Shown in pieces: positions 9,246 through 17,912 of a stretch of DNA of 64,000 nucleotides. Both the position numbers and the translations under genes were made by a program. The notes below the pieces were generated by a model, which had not been told where the DNA came from, searched no databases, and worked only from the letters and a program-made list of their open reading frames with translations. This DNA is from an uncultured Alphaproteobacteria bacterium (lineage in GTDB: Bacteria; Pseudomonadota; Alphaproteobacteria; CAAGCB01; CAG-977). The DNA is taken from NCBI GenBank assembly GCA_934277945.1, contig CAKQWA010000003.1, forward strand, positions 162,575 through 226,574, in the 5' to 3' direction. Each line of letters begins with the position of its first letter. Position 1 is the first letter of the stretch.

Positions 9246-12200
9246 ATGAAACTGAGATTCAAAGACCAAAAGTTTCAAGAGGATGCCGCCCGCGCCGTTT
9301 GCAACGTGTTTGCGGGACAGCCGCCGCAAAATCCGGACGAAAGTTATTTGCGCGACATCGGGGAAGACGTTTCAACCTCTCAGGAAAATATGTTTCACGA
9401 GGGATACGGCAACGCAAATGTTGCACTGTCCGACGAGCAAGTGCTGAAAAATCTGAGGCAAGTCCAGTTTGACAACGGCTTGACGCCTTCCGTTTCTTTG
9501 GAATACATGGGCGATATGCGCGGCGTTTACCAGTTGTCGATCAACATGGAAACGGGTGTCGGAAAAACATACACTTATATCCAGACGATTTACGAACTGA
9601 ACAAGCGTTATGGCTGGCGCAAGTTCGTCATTGTCGTTCCCAGCGTCGCCATTCGCGAGGGCGTCAAAAAAACATTCGACATCACGGCGGACACGTTCGG
9701 CGTAAAATACCCCGATGCGAGAATCAAACAAGCCGTCGTTTTTGATTCGGACAATTTGAACCAAATCGATTCTTTCGCCGAAAGCCGCGATATTCAAGTC
9801 TTGATCATGAATATGCACGCGTTCAATGCGGGAAACCGCATTTTCACATCCGTTCAAACGGAACGGTTCAGAAACCGCGCGCCTATTGACGTGCTGGCTC
9901 AGACCCGCCCGATTATCATTATGGACGAACCGCAGGCGTTGGACGGCGCGGCGACAACCGCCGGTTTGGCGCGTTTCAAACCGTTGATGATTTTGCGTTA
10001 TTCGGCGACGCATCTGCAAAACCGCATTTTCAACATGGTGTACAGCCTTGACGCTATTGAAGCGTTCAAAATGAAGCTGGTCAAACGCATTTCCGCGTGC
10101 GGCGTCGAAATGGTCGGCGCGAGCGGATTGCCCTATTTGAATCTGGTTGATTTCAAGCTTGCAAAAAACAAAGAGCCGAAAGCCGTTGTCATCATGAATG
10201 TCAAAACGCAGACGGGCGTGACGTATGCCAAAAAACAGCTGGCATCGGGGGACGATGTTTTTGAACTGTCGGGCAATATGGAATGTTATCGCGGTTACAT
10301 CGTGGAAAACGGCGGCGTTGACGCGCGTCCCGACAAACAATGCGTTTCCTTTAAAAACGGAAAAATCATTGAACGCGGGCGCGATGAGGAAACTTTGCAA
10401 GTCAAGATGATCCGTCGCACGCAAATTCGCAAAACTATCGAAACACATCTGAACAAGGAGGAACGCCTTTATTCCAAAGGGATTAAAGTGCTGTCCCTGT
10501 TTTTCATCGACCGCGTGTCAAAATACCGCGTTTATGACGATCCGACGACAAGCAAAGGCGAATACGCCCGAATGTTTGAGGAGGAATACGCCAAAGCCGT
10601 CCAAACGAAAATCGATGAAATCAACGGCGACGTTTTGAAAAAAGGCAATCAAAAAGAACTGGAATATCTGGCTTATTTGGAACGGCACAAAGCGCCCGAG
10701 AGAGCGCATCAGGGATATTTTTCACGAGATTCGCAAGGACGCGACGTCGACACTTTGAATGATGAAAAAGCTCCGGAGAAAGACAAGGAAGCCTTTGACC
10801 TGATTATGAAAGACAAAGAGAGATTGCTTGGTTTTGACGAACCCGTGCGCTTTATTTTTTCGCATTCGGCGTTAAAAGAGGGGTGGGACAATCCGAATGT
10901 GTTTCAGATTTGTATGCTCAAACCGATGGGGGCGGCTGAAAATCATCGCAAACAGGAAGTCGGGCGCGGTCTGCGCATTTGCGTCAATCAAAACGGCGAC
11001 CGTATGGACAAAGAGGTTGACGGTATCGGAGAAGACGGATTTTTCGACATTAACACGCTGACTGTCGTTGCGAATGAATCGTACACGTCTTTCGCGGCGG
11101 GACTTCAACACGAATTGTCGGACGCTTGCGCCATTCGGGTTAAAGAAATCAAAACGAGCGCCCTTATCGGAAAAGGGTATGCCAAAAACGAAAACGGCGA
11201 TGTTTTGGTCTTTGACGAAGATACCGCTCAAAATCTGGTTTTCTGCCTGACGCAAAACGGTTATTTGCAAGACGGAAAGCTTACGCCGAAGTTTTCACGG
11301 GACTTGGCTGACAACGCTCTGATTCTGCCGGACGAACTGCGTTCCTATCAAGATAACATCGTCAAACTGCTGCGTGATGTTAATGCGAAAATTCCGGGCA
11401 TTTCCAACGCTGACGACGAAAAGCATCTGCGCGTCAACGCGGCAATACGGAAAAATCCGGATTTTCAAAATTTGTGGCAGCGAATTTGCGGAAAGTCGGA
11501 TTTCTACATAGACGGATTTGATGATGATAAATTTATCGCGGAAACCGCGTCCGCACTGAACACGATTGCGGTTCAACAAGTGCGGTTGCGCATTGTCGAA
11601 GGAAAAATGCGCGATAAAGTCAGCGCGAACGATTTGCAATCCGGCAATGCCATGCAAATCAGCAAAAACGGCGTTCAAACCGTAACCGTTGCCGACATCG
11701 CCGATACGACAAAGTATGACTTAATCGGTATTTTAGCGCAGGATTGCCATTTGACTCGTCGCATTATTGCTAAAATTCTGGCAAAAATGAGGCGCGACAA
11801 ACTGGTGCAGTTTAAATCGGGTCCGTATGATTTTATCGTTCAGGCGGAACGCTTGATTAACCAAAAACTGGAAGAAGTTTTGATTGATTGCGTTAAATAC
11901 AAAAAAATCGACGGATCTTTCGACGCTGACGATGTGTTCAAAGAACGCGAAATAGCCTCGGACGCAAACGTTGTTCCGACCGAAAAGAACATTTTTAATT
12001 ATGCTCTTTGCGATTCAAATACGGAAAACGGTTTTGCCAAAAGTTTGGAGAGTTCTGAAAACGTACTCGCGTATGCGAAATTGCCCGATCAAACACATTT
12101 AATTCCCATTCCGGGACGGCATGATGGCTATACGCCCGACTGGGCTGTCGCTTACAAAAAAAGCGGGCGAATGGAAGTTTGCTTTGTCGCGGAAACAAAA

Positions 12201-12356
12201 GGAAGTTCCGATGAAAACGAACTGCGTTTAAGCGAAAAATCCAAAGGAATATACGCGAAAAAGCATTTTCAAGCGATCAGCGGCGGCGAAGTCCGTTATT
12301 CAATCGTTGAAAATTTCGATGACATGGAACGCGAAATCGAAAGCGGACAAGATTGA
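9246..12356 (+). CDS. res: Type III restriction endonuclease subunit (Res)
   Basis: A 1036-residue SF2 helicase-nuclease. Walker A GVGKT is at 104-108, the DEPQ motif starts at Asp227, the RYSATH motif follows, and QEVGRGLRI gives motif VI. The C-terminal PD-(D/E)xK nuclease is seen as PDW (Asp965) and AETKG (Glu983, Lys985). All core motifs are intact, so the enzyme is probably active. With Mod it forms the type III complex that cleaves beside paired unmethylated sites after ATP-driven communication. It is the last gene of the operon, and its stop lies 3 bp from the convergent relaxase gene. Confidence 0.93.
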   Translation: MKLRFKDQKFQEDAARAVCNVFAGQPPQNPDESYLRDIGEDVSTSQENMFHEGYGNANVALSDEQVLKNLRQVQFDNGLTPSVSLEYMGDMRGVYQLSINMETGVGKTYTYIQTIYELNKRYGWRKFVIVVPSVAIREGVKKTFDITADTFGVKYPDARIKQAVVFDSDNLNQIDSFAESRDIQVLIMNMHAFNAGNRIFTSVQTERFRNRAPIDVLAQTRPIIIMDEPQALDGAATTAGLARFKPLMILRYSATHLQNRIFNMVYSLDAIEAFKMKLVKRISACGVEMVGASGLPYLNLVDFKLAKNKEPKAVVIMNVKTQTGVTYAKKQLASGDDVFELSGNMECYRGYIVENGGVDARPDKQCVSFKNGKIIERGRDEETLQVKMIRRTQIRKTIETHLNKEERLYSKGIKVLSLFFIDRVSKYRVYDDPTTSKGEYARMFEEEYAKAVQTKIDEINGDVLKKGNQKELEYLAYLERHKAPERAHQGYFSRDSQGRDVDTLNDEKAPEKDKEAFDLIMKDKERLLGFDEPVRFIFSHSALKEGWDNPNVFQICMLKPMGAAENHRKQEVGRGLRICVNQNGDRMDKEVDGIGEDGFFDINTLTVVANESYTSFAAGLQHELSDACAIRVKEIKTSALIGKGYAKNENGDVLVFDEDTAQNLVFCLTQNGYLQDGKLTPKFSRDLADNALILPDELRSYQDNIVKLLRDVNAKIPGISNADDEKHLRVNAAIRKNPDFQNLWQRICGKSDFYIDGFDDDKFIAETASALNTIAVQQVRLRIVEGKMRDKVSANDLQSGNAMQISKNGVQTVTVADIADTTKYDLIGILAQDCHLTRRIIAKILAKMRRDKLVQFKSGPYDFIVQAERLINQKLEEVLIDCVKYKKIDGSFDADDVFKEREIASDANVVPTEKNIFNYALCDSNTENGFAKSLESSENVLAYAKLPDQTHLIPIPGRHDGYTPDWAVAYKKSGRMEVCFVAETKGSSDENELRLSEKSKGIYAKKHFQAISGGEVRYSIVENFDDMEREIESGQD

Positions 12357-12359
12357 TGT

Positions 12360-13388
12360 TTATAAGGGCGTTTGTTCAATTTCCAGTTGTGATAAAAGTT
12401 TTATGCTTTTTTCCAACGAAATCCGTCCCAACGTCTTTTCTGTCAGTTTGATGTCGGGTTGAGTTTCACATTCTCCGAACACGTTGGCGCGGTGATTAGC
12501 GTACCAAAGGGCTGTTTTGGGCTTTTCGGCGTACATTTCGACAAACAGCTGTTCGGCGCGGGCGGGGTTGGAAAAGTTCTTCGACCACGCGGACAAAATC
12601 TGCTGCGTCTGTTCGCCGATGTCGTATTTAAGAGCGGTCACATCGGACTGGAAGCCCATTGCCAAGCGTTTCTGTTCCGCTTGCCGACGGGCATACCAGA
12701 GCGGCACTTGTCGTTCCAACAATGTTTTTTTCTGCGGTCGTGTTCCTTGTTGCAGTCCGAGATACCGCTCTCTTTTGCGTGTCGCTTGATAAATCAAGCC
12801 GTATTTCCTGCCGACTTCGACCTGCCGTTCGCGCATCATTTCCAACTGGGGAATGTCAAACTTTAACCGCCGCTCCCCATTGTCCATCTTTAACAAAACG
12901 TGCGCGTGGTTTGCCGATTGATGCGTGTGAATGCCGATAAAATAAGCGTAATCCGATTGGGCAAACGGTTGCATATATTCCATCATAAACGCTTCTGTTT
13001 TCTCTCGCGGCAAGTCTGCTCCTTTGGGAAAGGACACGATAAAATGAACCGTCTGCCGGTTGCGGTTCCCGGTGTCCAAATCCATGCGTTTAATGGCTTT
13101 ATGTAAATCGTCAGCCTGCCAAACCGTTCCGTATTCATCAATAATCTCGACGGGATTTTCCAATCCCTCCGAGTGTTTGGCAATGTAATTCAACACCAGA
13201 GCCGCTCCTCGTCGAGTCTTGGAATATGATACGATTTTAAACACCGCTTCCCGTTTTGACGTATCATATCGTGCCGGCGAAGTTTGTTTGAAAGAAGGTG
13301 CAGAACGGATTTTGGAAAAACAGATTTTTTCGTCTTTGATGAAAAATCCGCGCATATGATTTTTGAAAAAATCGAAATCAAGAGCCAT
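12360..13388 (-). CDS. VirD2-like relaxase / mobilisation nuclease
   Basis: A 342-residue DNA relaxase. Its N-terminal core has FKIVSYSKTRRGAALVLNYI (about 50-69), typical of MOB-P/VirD2-type relaxases, with candidate catalytic tyrosines near 41 and 55. The metal-binding cluster HTHQSANHAHV is at 154-164. It would nick oriT and stay covalently attached to the transferred strand. It is translated just after MobC with an 11 bp overlap. The C-terminal region is basic and unassigned. It is shorter than large conjugative relaxases, which fits a mobilisable element or a compact ICE. Confidence 0.85.
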   Translation of the reverse strand: MALDFDFFKNHMRGFFIKDEKICFSKIRSAPSFKQTSPARYDTSKREAVFKIVSYSKTRRGAALVLNYIAKHSEGLENPVEIIDEYGTVWQADDLHKAIKRMDLDTGNRNRQTVHFIVSFPKGADLPREKTEAFMMEYMQPFAQSDYAYFIGIHTHQSANHAHVLLKMDNGERRLKFDIPQLEMMRERQVEVGRKYGLIYQATRKRERYLGLQQGTRPQKKTLLERQVPLWYARRQAEQKRLAMGFQSDVTALKYDIGEQTQQILSAWSKNFSNPARAEQLFVEMYAEKPKTALWYANHRANVFGECETQPDIKLTEKTLGRISLEKSIKLLSQLEIEQTPL

Positions 13389-13704
13389 TGAAACCTCTCA
13401 AACAATAACGGATTTCCAAAGCAAGAGCGCGCAGATTTTCCGCCGCGTCCGATAAAGCGCCGCTATCGAAATCGCGCGTGTCCGCATTCAATTTGCGGGC
13501 GATTTGATTGATGTTTGTTCCGATTTTATGGAGTTCTTTGCGCAGTTCGACCAGTTCGGAAATCTGATCGGGAGTTGGCATTTCCGCGCGCCGCACATAA
13601 GCGGAAATCAACACGCGAACAGCTTTCGACGGATGAGAAAACAACCGTTCAAGAGTTTCCGCATCATGCTTGAAAATTCGATACGTCCTTCTGACTTTGC
13701 ACAT
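13378..13704 (-). CDS. MobC-like mobilisation accessory protein
   Basis: A 108-residue protein with the MobC signature LRKELHKIGTNINQIARKLN in its second half and an N-terminal DNA-binding-like segment (RTYRIFKHDAETLERLFSH). MobC proteins bind beside nic and help the relaxase melt oriT. The ATG at 13704 was chosen; a TTG further upstream would extend the protein across the candidate oriT with low-quality sequence. It overlaps the relaxase gene by 11 bp, as mobC-mobA pairs often do. Confidence 0.8.
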   Translation of the reverse strand: MCKVRRTYRIFKHDAETLERLFSHPSKAVRVLISAYVRRAEMPTPDQISELVELRKELHKIGTNINQIARKLNADTRDFDSGALSDAAENLRALALEIRYCLRGFNGS

Positions 13705-13761
13705 ACATTGCCTTGCAGAGTTGGACGTTTGATGTCGAGTTGAGAGATTTTTATTATAAGA

Positions 13762-13830
13762 AAATCGGACGAGAAAATCAAACTTTCCCGATTTGTCTGA
13801 CAAACGGGGTATCCTGCACCATCATTTTTG
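13762..13830 (+). other. Candidate origin of transfer (oriT) with IncP-type nic motif
   Basis: TATCCTGC at 13810-13817 matches the IncP/MOB-P nic consensus YATCCTG|Y, placing the nick after G13816. Just upstream lie two nested dyads: AAATCGG at 13762-13768 facing CCGATTT at 13788-13794, and TTTGTC-T-GACAAA at 13792-13804. It is immediately upstream of mobC and the relaxase gene, the usual place. The match is short and was found by eye; the dyads and position are what make it convincing. Confidence 0.62.
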
Positions 13831-13901
13831 TCAAGGGTGGGACGGATTGGGAGGTTTTCACACCCGCCCGACCGCCCTTTGTTAGAGGTGGCGCGAACGG
13901 T

Positions 13902-13921
13902 GTCGCCGCGCGTGCGGCGAC
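13902..13921. repeat. Perfect 8-bp dyad beside oriT
   Basis: GTCGCCGC and GCGGCGAC are separated by GCGT. It lies between the candidate nic site and the terminator of the small downstream gene. It could be a protein-binding site of the oriT region or a hairpin in the transferred strand. Confidence 0.5.
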
Positions 13922-13929
13922 CGATTTTC

Positions 13930-13960
13930 AAAAAACGGACGCGGCTCTATTCAGAGCCGC
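13930..13960 (-). terminator. Rho-independent terminator overlapping a stop codon
   Basis: On the minus strand the stem AGAGCCGC/GCGGCTCT (13941-13960, 8 bp, 4-nt loop) is followed after GTCCG by six T. It ends the minus-strand leading-region transcript before oriT, and its stem overlaps the stop codon of the 90-residue gene. Confidence 0.75.
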
Positions 13961-14219
13961 ATTCTTTCTGCTTGTAATAGATTTTCGGAACGATTTCCTT
14001 TTCAAAGTACGCCTCGAACGCTTCGTTGAGCAGGTGCTTTTCCATCGTGAAAAACACTTCTGTTAGCCAGCCGCTTTTTGCCAAAGTTTTTAATGCCGGC
14101 AAGTCCTCTTCCGGAACGTCCCCGCCGTGAATGAAGCAGAACAAAGATGTGTCGAATTTCACGTCGGCGCGTTCTTCAAAGTCGGGCAAAAATTCCTCGA
14201 TTAAGTCCCAGTACAACAT
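13947..14219 (-). CDS. Hypothetical protein (90 aa) of the leading region
   Basis: A 90-residue acidic, aromatic-rich protein (starts LYWDLIEEFLPDFEE, ends KQKECGSE) that I do not recognise. It lies 3 bp downstream of the DUF2958-type gene on the same strand, so the two form one transcript ended by the terminator at 13930-13960. It is the gene nearest to the candidate nic site and therefore would enter a recipient first. Many such first-entering genes are anti-defence or anti-SOS factors, but nothing in the sequence shows that here. Confidence 0.7.
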   Translation of the reverse strand: MLYWDLIEEFLPDFEERADVKFDTSLFCFIHGGDVPEEDLPALKTLAKSGWLTEVFFTMEKHLLNEAFEAYFEKEIVPKIYYKQKECGSE

Positions 14220-14222
14220 CTG

Positions 14223-14636
14223 TCAGCCCTCCTTAATCGCTTCGGCGACGGCGCAAGGCGTGAAATGCAAGTCCAGCTCCGCCAAATCCAAAAGTTCGTC
14301 AATCGAGATGTAACCGCACTCGAACCCGTATCCGAAACTTGCCCAGCCGAAAGCCTGAATTTGTTTTTCGGACGCGTCTTTTTCGACGATGTAGGCATCA
14401 TAAGAACCGACAAAATAGTGCAGTTGAGCCAAAGCGTTTTTGCCTTGTCCGTCCGTTTCATACGGTTGCGGCATCGCTTTGACGCGTTCGGCAAGGGTTA
14501 AAATAATGTCCGCGAACGCTCCGGCTTCTTCGGAATTTGTCAGATTTTGAATGAGAATTTGCGCCTGTTTGCGCGGCATAAACGGTTGAAGCGTCGTTTC
14601 CAATTCTGTTAAAGCTTGGTCGATTTTATCGGTCAT
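14223..14636 (-). CDS. DUF2958-like leading-region protein
   Basis: A 137-residue protein. Its second half (FGWASFGYGFECGYISIDEL, then LDLHFTP) matches the pattern of DUF2958 proteins, which are frequent on plasmids and ICEs. The N-terminal half is helical. The ATG at 14636 is preceded by GAAGGAACAAGAC. A longer frame upstream was rejected because it runs through the folded leader repeat. The first codons (MTDK) are shared with ArdC (start 18773) and the gene starting at 19066. It is controlled from leader copy 1 and forms an operon with the 90-residue gene. Function unknown. Confidence 0.68.
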   Translation of the reverse strand: MTDKIDQALTELETTLQPFMPRKQAQILIQNLTNSEEAGAFADIILTLAERVKAMPQPYETDGQGKNALAQLHYFVGSYDAYIVEKDASEKQIQAFGWASFGYGFECGYISIDELLDLAELDLHFTPCAVAEAIKEG

Positions 14637-14875
14637 TGTCTTGTTCCTTCTCTGTAAAAAGCACTTGGTTAAAGGGTTTTGGGCATCGCGCCTGAAACCC
14701 TTTCGAGGTGCTTCGTCGGGGAGAAGAAAGCGGCTTGTCACTATCCCAACAAAAACGGAGGGGTATCGCCCGTCTTGCAGCATCGCGAAAGACGGGGACG
14801 CCGTTTTTGTTCCAAAGGCTTGGGGATTGACAAGCAAGAGTTTAAACCAATCTGTTTGACCGGAACGGTCGCTGT
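14634..14875 (-). repeat. Folded leader repeat, copy 1 (before the DUF2958-like gene)
   Basis: This segment is nearly identical to 18771-19010: by eye about 8 substitutions and 2 single-base indels over ~240 bp. Both copies lie directly upstream of a minus-strand gene and include its start codon. Nested stems are predicted: AGCAC/GTGCT around AAAGGGTTT/AAACCCTTT, then CTTGTCA/TGACAAG around CAAAAACGG/CCGTTTTTG around CCCGTCTT/AAGACGGG. In copy 1 the middle stem extends to 11 perfect pairs. It may be a single-stranded-DNA promoter or a structured 5' leader RNA. Confidence 0.8.
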
Positions 14876-14958
14876 TTGTATTCAAGAAACTGTTAAATTT
14901 TGTTTGTATTCTAGTGTGTTTTCTTAATTTATTAGGATGCCAAAACCGCTTTAATAGC

Positions 14959-14987
14959 TTGCACTTTTTTGCTGAAAATGATAATCT
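14959..14987 (+). promoter_or_regulatory. Sigma70-like promoter of the SF1 helicase gene
   Basis: TTGCAC (14959-14964), 17 bp, TAATCT (14982-14987). It lies about 50 bp before the helicase ATG within an AT-rich stretch that matches the composition of the helicase gene, so the promoter probably came with it. The rest of 14876-15038 shows nothing else. Confidence 0.5.
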
Positions 14988-15038
14988 GATATCTCAAAAA
15001 ATTTGTTGAGTTGCTATTTTGATAAATATAGGTGGAAA

Positions 15039-17810
15039 ATGGAAAGTAATAAATTTATAAATCAAGGACAAAATATTCTTGATAAAATGGAAAAAATTTC
15101 TTTTTCTGCACAGAATGAACTAAAAAACAAACAACCTGATTTATCAAATTCACTGGCTCAAATTAACACCCTGAATACGGATATGAGTAAATGTTCACTA
15201 CTAGCTGAGCAAAAAAATAGCGGTTTAAAAAAAGCAAAGGATCGCCCTTGTTTTATGCGTGTTGTTTTGTCGAGTGACAATAAAGAAGAGCAGAAAGAAT
15301 TTTTCTTTACAGAAAGCAATTATACTCCATTTGTTCCAGGTGTAAATCTTGTATCAAATAAAGCCCGTATAGGTATTTTAATGTCAAAGGATGTGGGGGA
15401 AGATTTTGAATGGCAGAATAAAACATACTATGTTTGTGAAAAAGACAGTTTTACCCCGCAAAAAAATGAAAAATGGGATGGGTTAAAATTTTCTTTTTGT
15501 GAAAAAGGTGAAAACCCCGAAAAAGGCGATTCTTTGCTGAATGCGCTTTCAAGGTTAAAACACTTTTCAAAAGAAGTTGATGTAAAAAACAATAATATAT
15601 GGGATAATATAGAATATTATGATGAATCGAATTATTTAGAAAGTGACGGTTTGAATGAAAGAGATGCTTTTGAATTGAACATCAGAAAAAGTATAAGTTT
15701 AAGAAGCCATCCTTTGTTAGATAAAATTCAAGAAAACATTTATCGCCATCCATTAAATAAACGCATAAGTTTAATGGGACCTGCTGGGACGGGAAAAACG
15801 ACAACTCTTATGCGTCGTCTTTCTCAGAAGCTTTTTATAGAACACCTTGACGATGATGAAAAATCTGTCGTTGAAAATGACAATGAATACCAAAATAGCT
15901 GGATTATGTTTACCCCAACAGATTTATTAGTGGAATATTTGAAAGATTCTGCAAATAAAGAAGAGATTATAAATAGGAGTAACAACATTAAGACATGGGA
16001 TAATTATTCTTATAACATAGCAAGAAATGTGTTGCCTATTTTGAGAAAAGATACGGGGAATAACGGTTTTTTGCTGAAAAAAAATATATCAAATCTTTCC
16101 GATGATTTTTTCACTCATTTAGATGATTTTTTTGAAGATTTTCTGTTGTGGCAAGAATATAAATTTACAGATGAAGTTAAAGATGCGTTACGCATTGTCG
16201 CTTCTTATTTAGAAAATTCGCAAGATAATTTTATTAAGAGAGTGAATACAAAAAACATATACACCATAATATTTAGTATTAAAAAAATATACAACCTCAA
16301 AGAGGAGGAGCAAGCTTCTTTAGAAAAAGACATTATTAACAAAATATCTAAGATTCTTCGATCGAATAAAAAAATCATAACGACAGACGATCGAAATTTG
16401 TTTTTGGATTCATTAAGAAAATTTGGAGAAAGTCTACAAAAAGAAGGCGAAGAACTGCTTGATAACGACGATGATTTGATTGAAGACGAGGCTGAGCACG
16501 AAGAAAAAACTATTTATCTGGCTCCCCAAGAAATTTTGAAGAGATTCTTTTACAAGCCGATTGAAGGATATTCTAGAAGTTTAGCTAATTCAAGGAAGCC
16601 CTCTGAAAGGAATAAATCTTTTAAGGATTTCTTTGAAAAACAAGGTTATATTTTTGATGATGGAGAGCTTAAAGAAATAGGAAAGCTTTCTAATATAAAG
16701 CGAGCGTTCACAAAGATAACATCTTTGGATACAAAATATCAAAGAGGTATATCTAAAAGATACAAGAAATTCAGACTTCAAAATGAATTTTCAAAATATT
16801 ATACAAAAGATTTTGATAAAACATCAAATGTTGTTTCTCAAGATGAGGTTGATATATTAATCTATGCTTATCTGTATATGCTTGAAGAGTTTATAACAAA
16901 AAACGTTGATATTGCAGATAATTCTTATTTATCTCAGCTCAAAAAAGAATTTAGATACCAGATATACGTAGATGAAGTTACTGATTTTTCTCCAGTTCAA
17001 GTAGCTTGCATGTATCGCCTCTCTAAACAACCTTTTCGATCTTTTTTTGCATGTGGTGATTTCAACCAAAGATTATCATATAATGGTTGTTCAACCAAAC
17101 AAGGTTTGTCTTGGGCTGTTCCAGAGATAGAATTTATTGAGATTTCTGTTAACTATCGCCAAAGTAGAAAATTGCATGCTTTTGCAAATAAGTTGGCATC
17201 AGTTTCATATGATTTAAAAGATGAAGAATCTTCAGGTATTATTGAAGGTGTTGCGCCTGTTTGGTTAAATTCAGCATCTGATTACAAAACAATCGCTTGT
17301 TGGTTGCGTGATCGTATCTTGGAAATACAAAACCAAATAAAAATTCTTCCATCTATTGCTGTTTTTGTTAATAGCGAAGAAGAAATTATTTTATTGAAAG
17401 AATTTCTGGAACCAGTTTTGGAAGATGTAAACATTCGGGTTGAAGCTTGTAGAGATGGAAAAATTAAAGGGCAAGATAACAATGTTAGAATCTTTTCAGT
17501 AAAACATATTAAAGGACTTGAATTTGAGGCTGTATTTTTTATAAATATTGATAAATTAGCCAAAATAACGCCGCTTTTTATGAAATATATGTATGTAGGC
17601 GCAACACGTGCTGCAACTTATTTTGGCATAACAACTGCCTCTCCTACCCTTCCGAATGAAATTAAGTGCTTAGAAACTTGTTTTGAAAAATGCTTTAAAA
17701 CCCCTTCTGAAGAAAGACTGGAAGATGTCGAAGTTAATGCAAAGCAGAGAGAGTTTGCAGACAAGATAAACAAATTAAAACAACTAAGAGAACTTATGCA
17801 TAAAAAATAA
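15039..17810 (+). CDS. AT-rich UvrD/Rep-like superfamily 1 helicase (cargo)
   Basis: A 923-residue protein. The first ~240 residues are helical and unassigned. An SF1 helicase core follows: Walker A GPAGTGKT at 247-254, DEVTDFSPVQ from Asp645, GDFNQRL, the NYRQS motif, VKHIKGLEFEAVFF and YVGATRA. A long insert separates motifs I and II. The ATG at 15039 has AGGTGG 6 bp upstream. By eye the gene is about one-third GC, far below its neighbours, and runs opposite to them, so it is a recent acquisition between the two leader repeats. UvrD-like helicases with long N-termini occur in phage-defence cargo. That role is an inference; DNA repair is the alternative. Confidence 0.8.
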   Translation: MESNKFINQGQNILDKMEKISFSAQNELKNKQPDLSNSLAQINTLNTDMSKCSLLAEQKNSGLKKAKDRPCFMRVVLSSDNKEEQKEFFFTESNYTPFVPGVNLVSNKARIGILMSKDVGEDFEWQNKTYYVCEKDSFTPQKNEKWDGLKFSFCEKGENPEKGDSLLNALSRLKHFSKEVDVKNNNIWDNIEYYDESNYLESDGLNERDAFELNIRKSISLRSHPLLDKIQENIYRHPLNKRISLMGPAGTGKTTTLMRRLSQKLFIEHLDDDEKSVVENDNEYQNSWIMFTPTDLLVEYLKDSANKEEIINRSNNIKTWDNYSYNIARNVLPILRKDTGNNGFLLKKNISNLSDDFFTHLDDFFEDFLLWQEYKFTDEVKDALRIVASYLENSQDNFIKRVNTKNIYTIIFSIKKIYNLKEEEQASLEKDIINKISKILRSNKKIITTDDRNLFLDSLRKFGESLQKEGEELLDNDDDLIEDEAEHEEKTIYLAPQEILKRFFYKPIEGYSRSLANSRKPSERNKSFKDFFEKQGYIFDDGELKEIGKLSNIKRAFTKITSLDTKYQRGISKRYKKFRLQNEFSKYYTKDFDKTSNVVSQDEVDILIYAYLYMLEEFITKNVDIADNSYLSQLKKEFRYQIYVDEVTDFSPVQVACMYRLSKQPFRSFFACGDFNQRLSYNGCSTKQGLSWAVPEIEFIEISVNYRQSRKLHAFANKLASVSYDLKDEESSGIIEGVAPVWLNSASDYKTIACWLRDRILEIQNQIKILPSIAVFVNSEEEIILLKEFLEPVLEDVNIRVEACRDGKIKGQDNNVRIFSVKHIKGLEFEAVFFINIDKLAKITPLFMKYMYVGATRAATYFGITTASPTLPNEIKCLETCFEKCFKTPSEERLEDVEVNAKQREFADKINKLKQLRELMHKK

Positions 17811-17884
17811 TATCATAGGTGTATAATTTTTAAAAATTTCGTTCGGGCGCAACAATGTTGTGGAGAGGTTGGGCGAACGGATTT

Positions 17885-17912
17885 GGAAAATGAAGCGGCA
17901 TTAAGCCGCTTC
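17885..17912 (-). terminator. Terminator overlapping the ardC stop codon
   Basis: Minus-strand stem GAAGCGGC/GCCGCTTC (17892-17912, 8 bp, 5-nt loop) followed by a short T-rich stretch. Its layout, a stem overlapping the stop codon, mirrors the terminator at 13930-13960. The T tract is weak. Confidence 0.55.

Noticed and set aside
13713..14066. A 117-codon plus-strand frame across the oriT region
   Set aside because: It runs through the nic motif, dyads and a terminator and into a better minus-strand gene; composition and sequence look non-coding.
14637..14885. N-terminal extension of the DUF2958-like gene through the leader
   Set aside because: The same stretch recurs before ardC, where it is out of context; its folding and duplication argue for a regulatory element.
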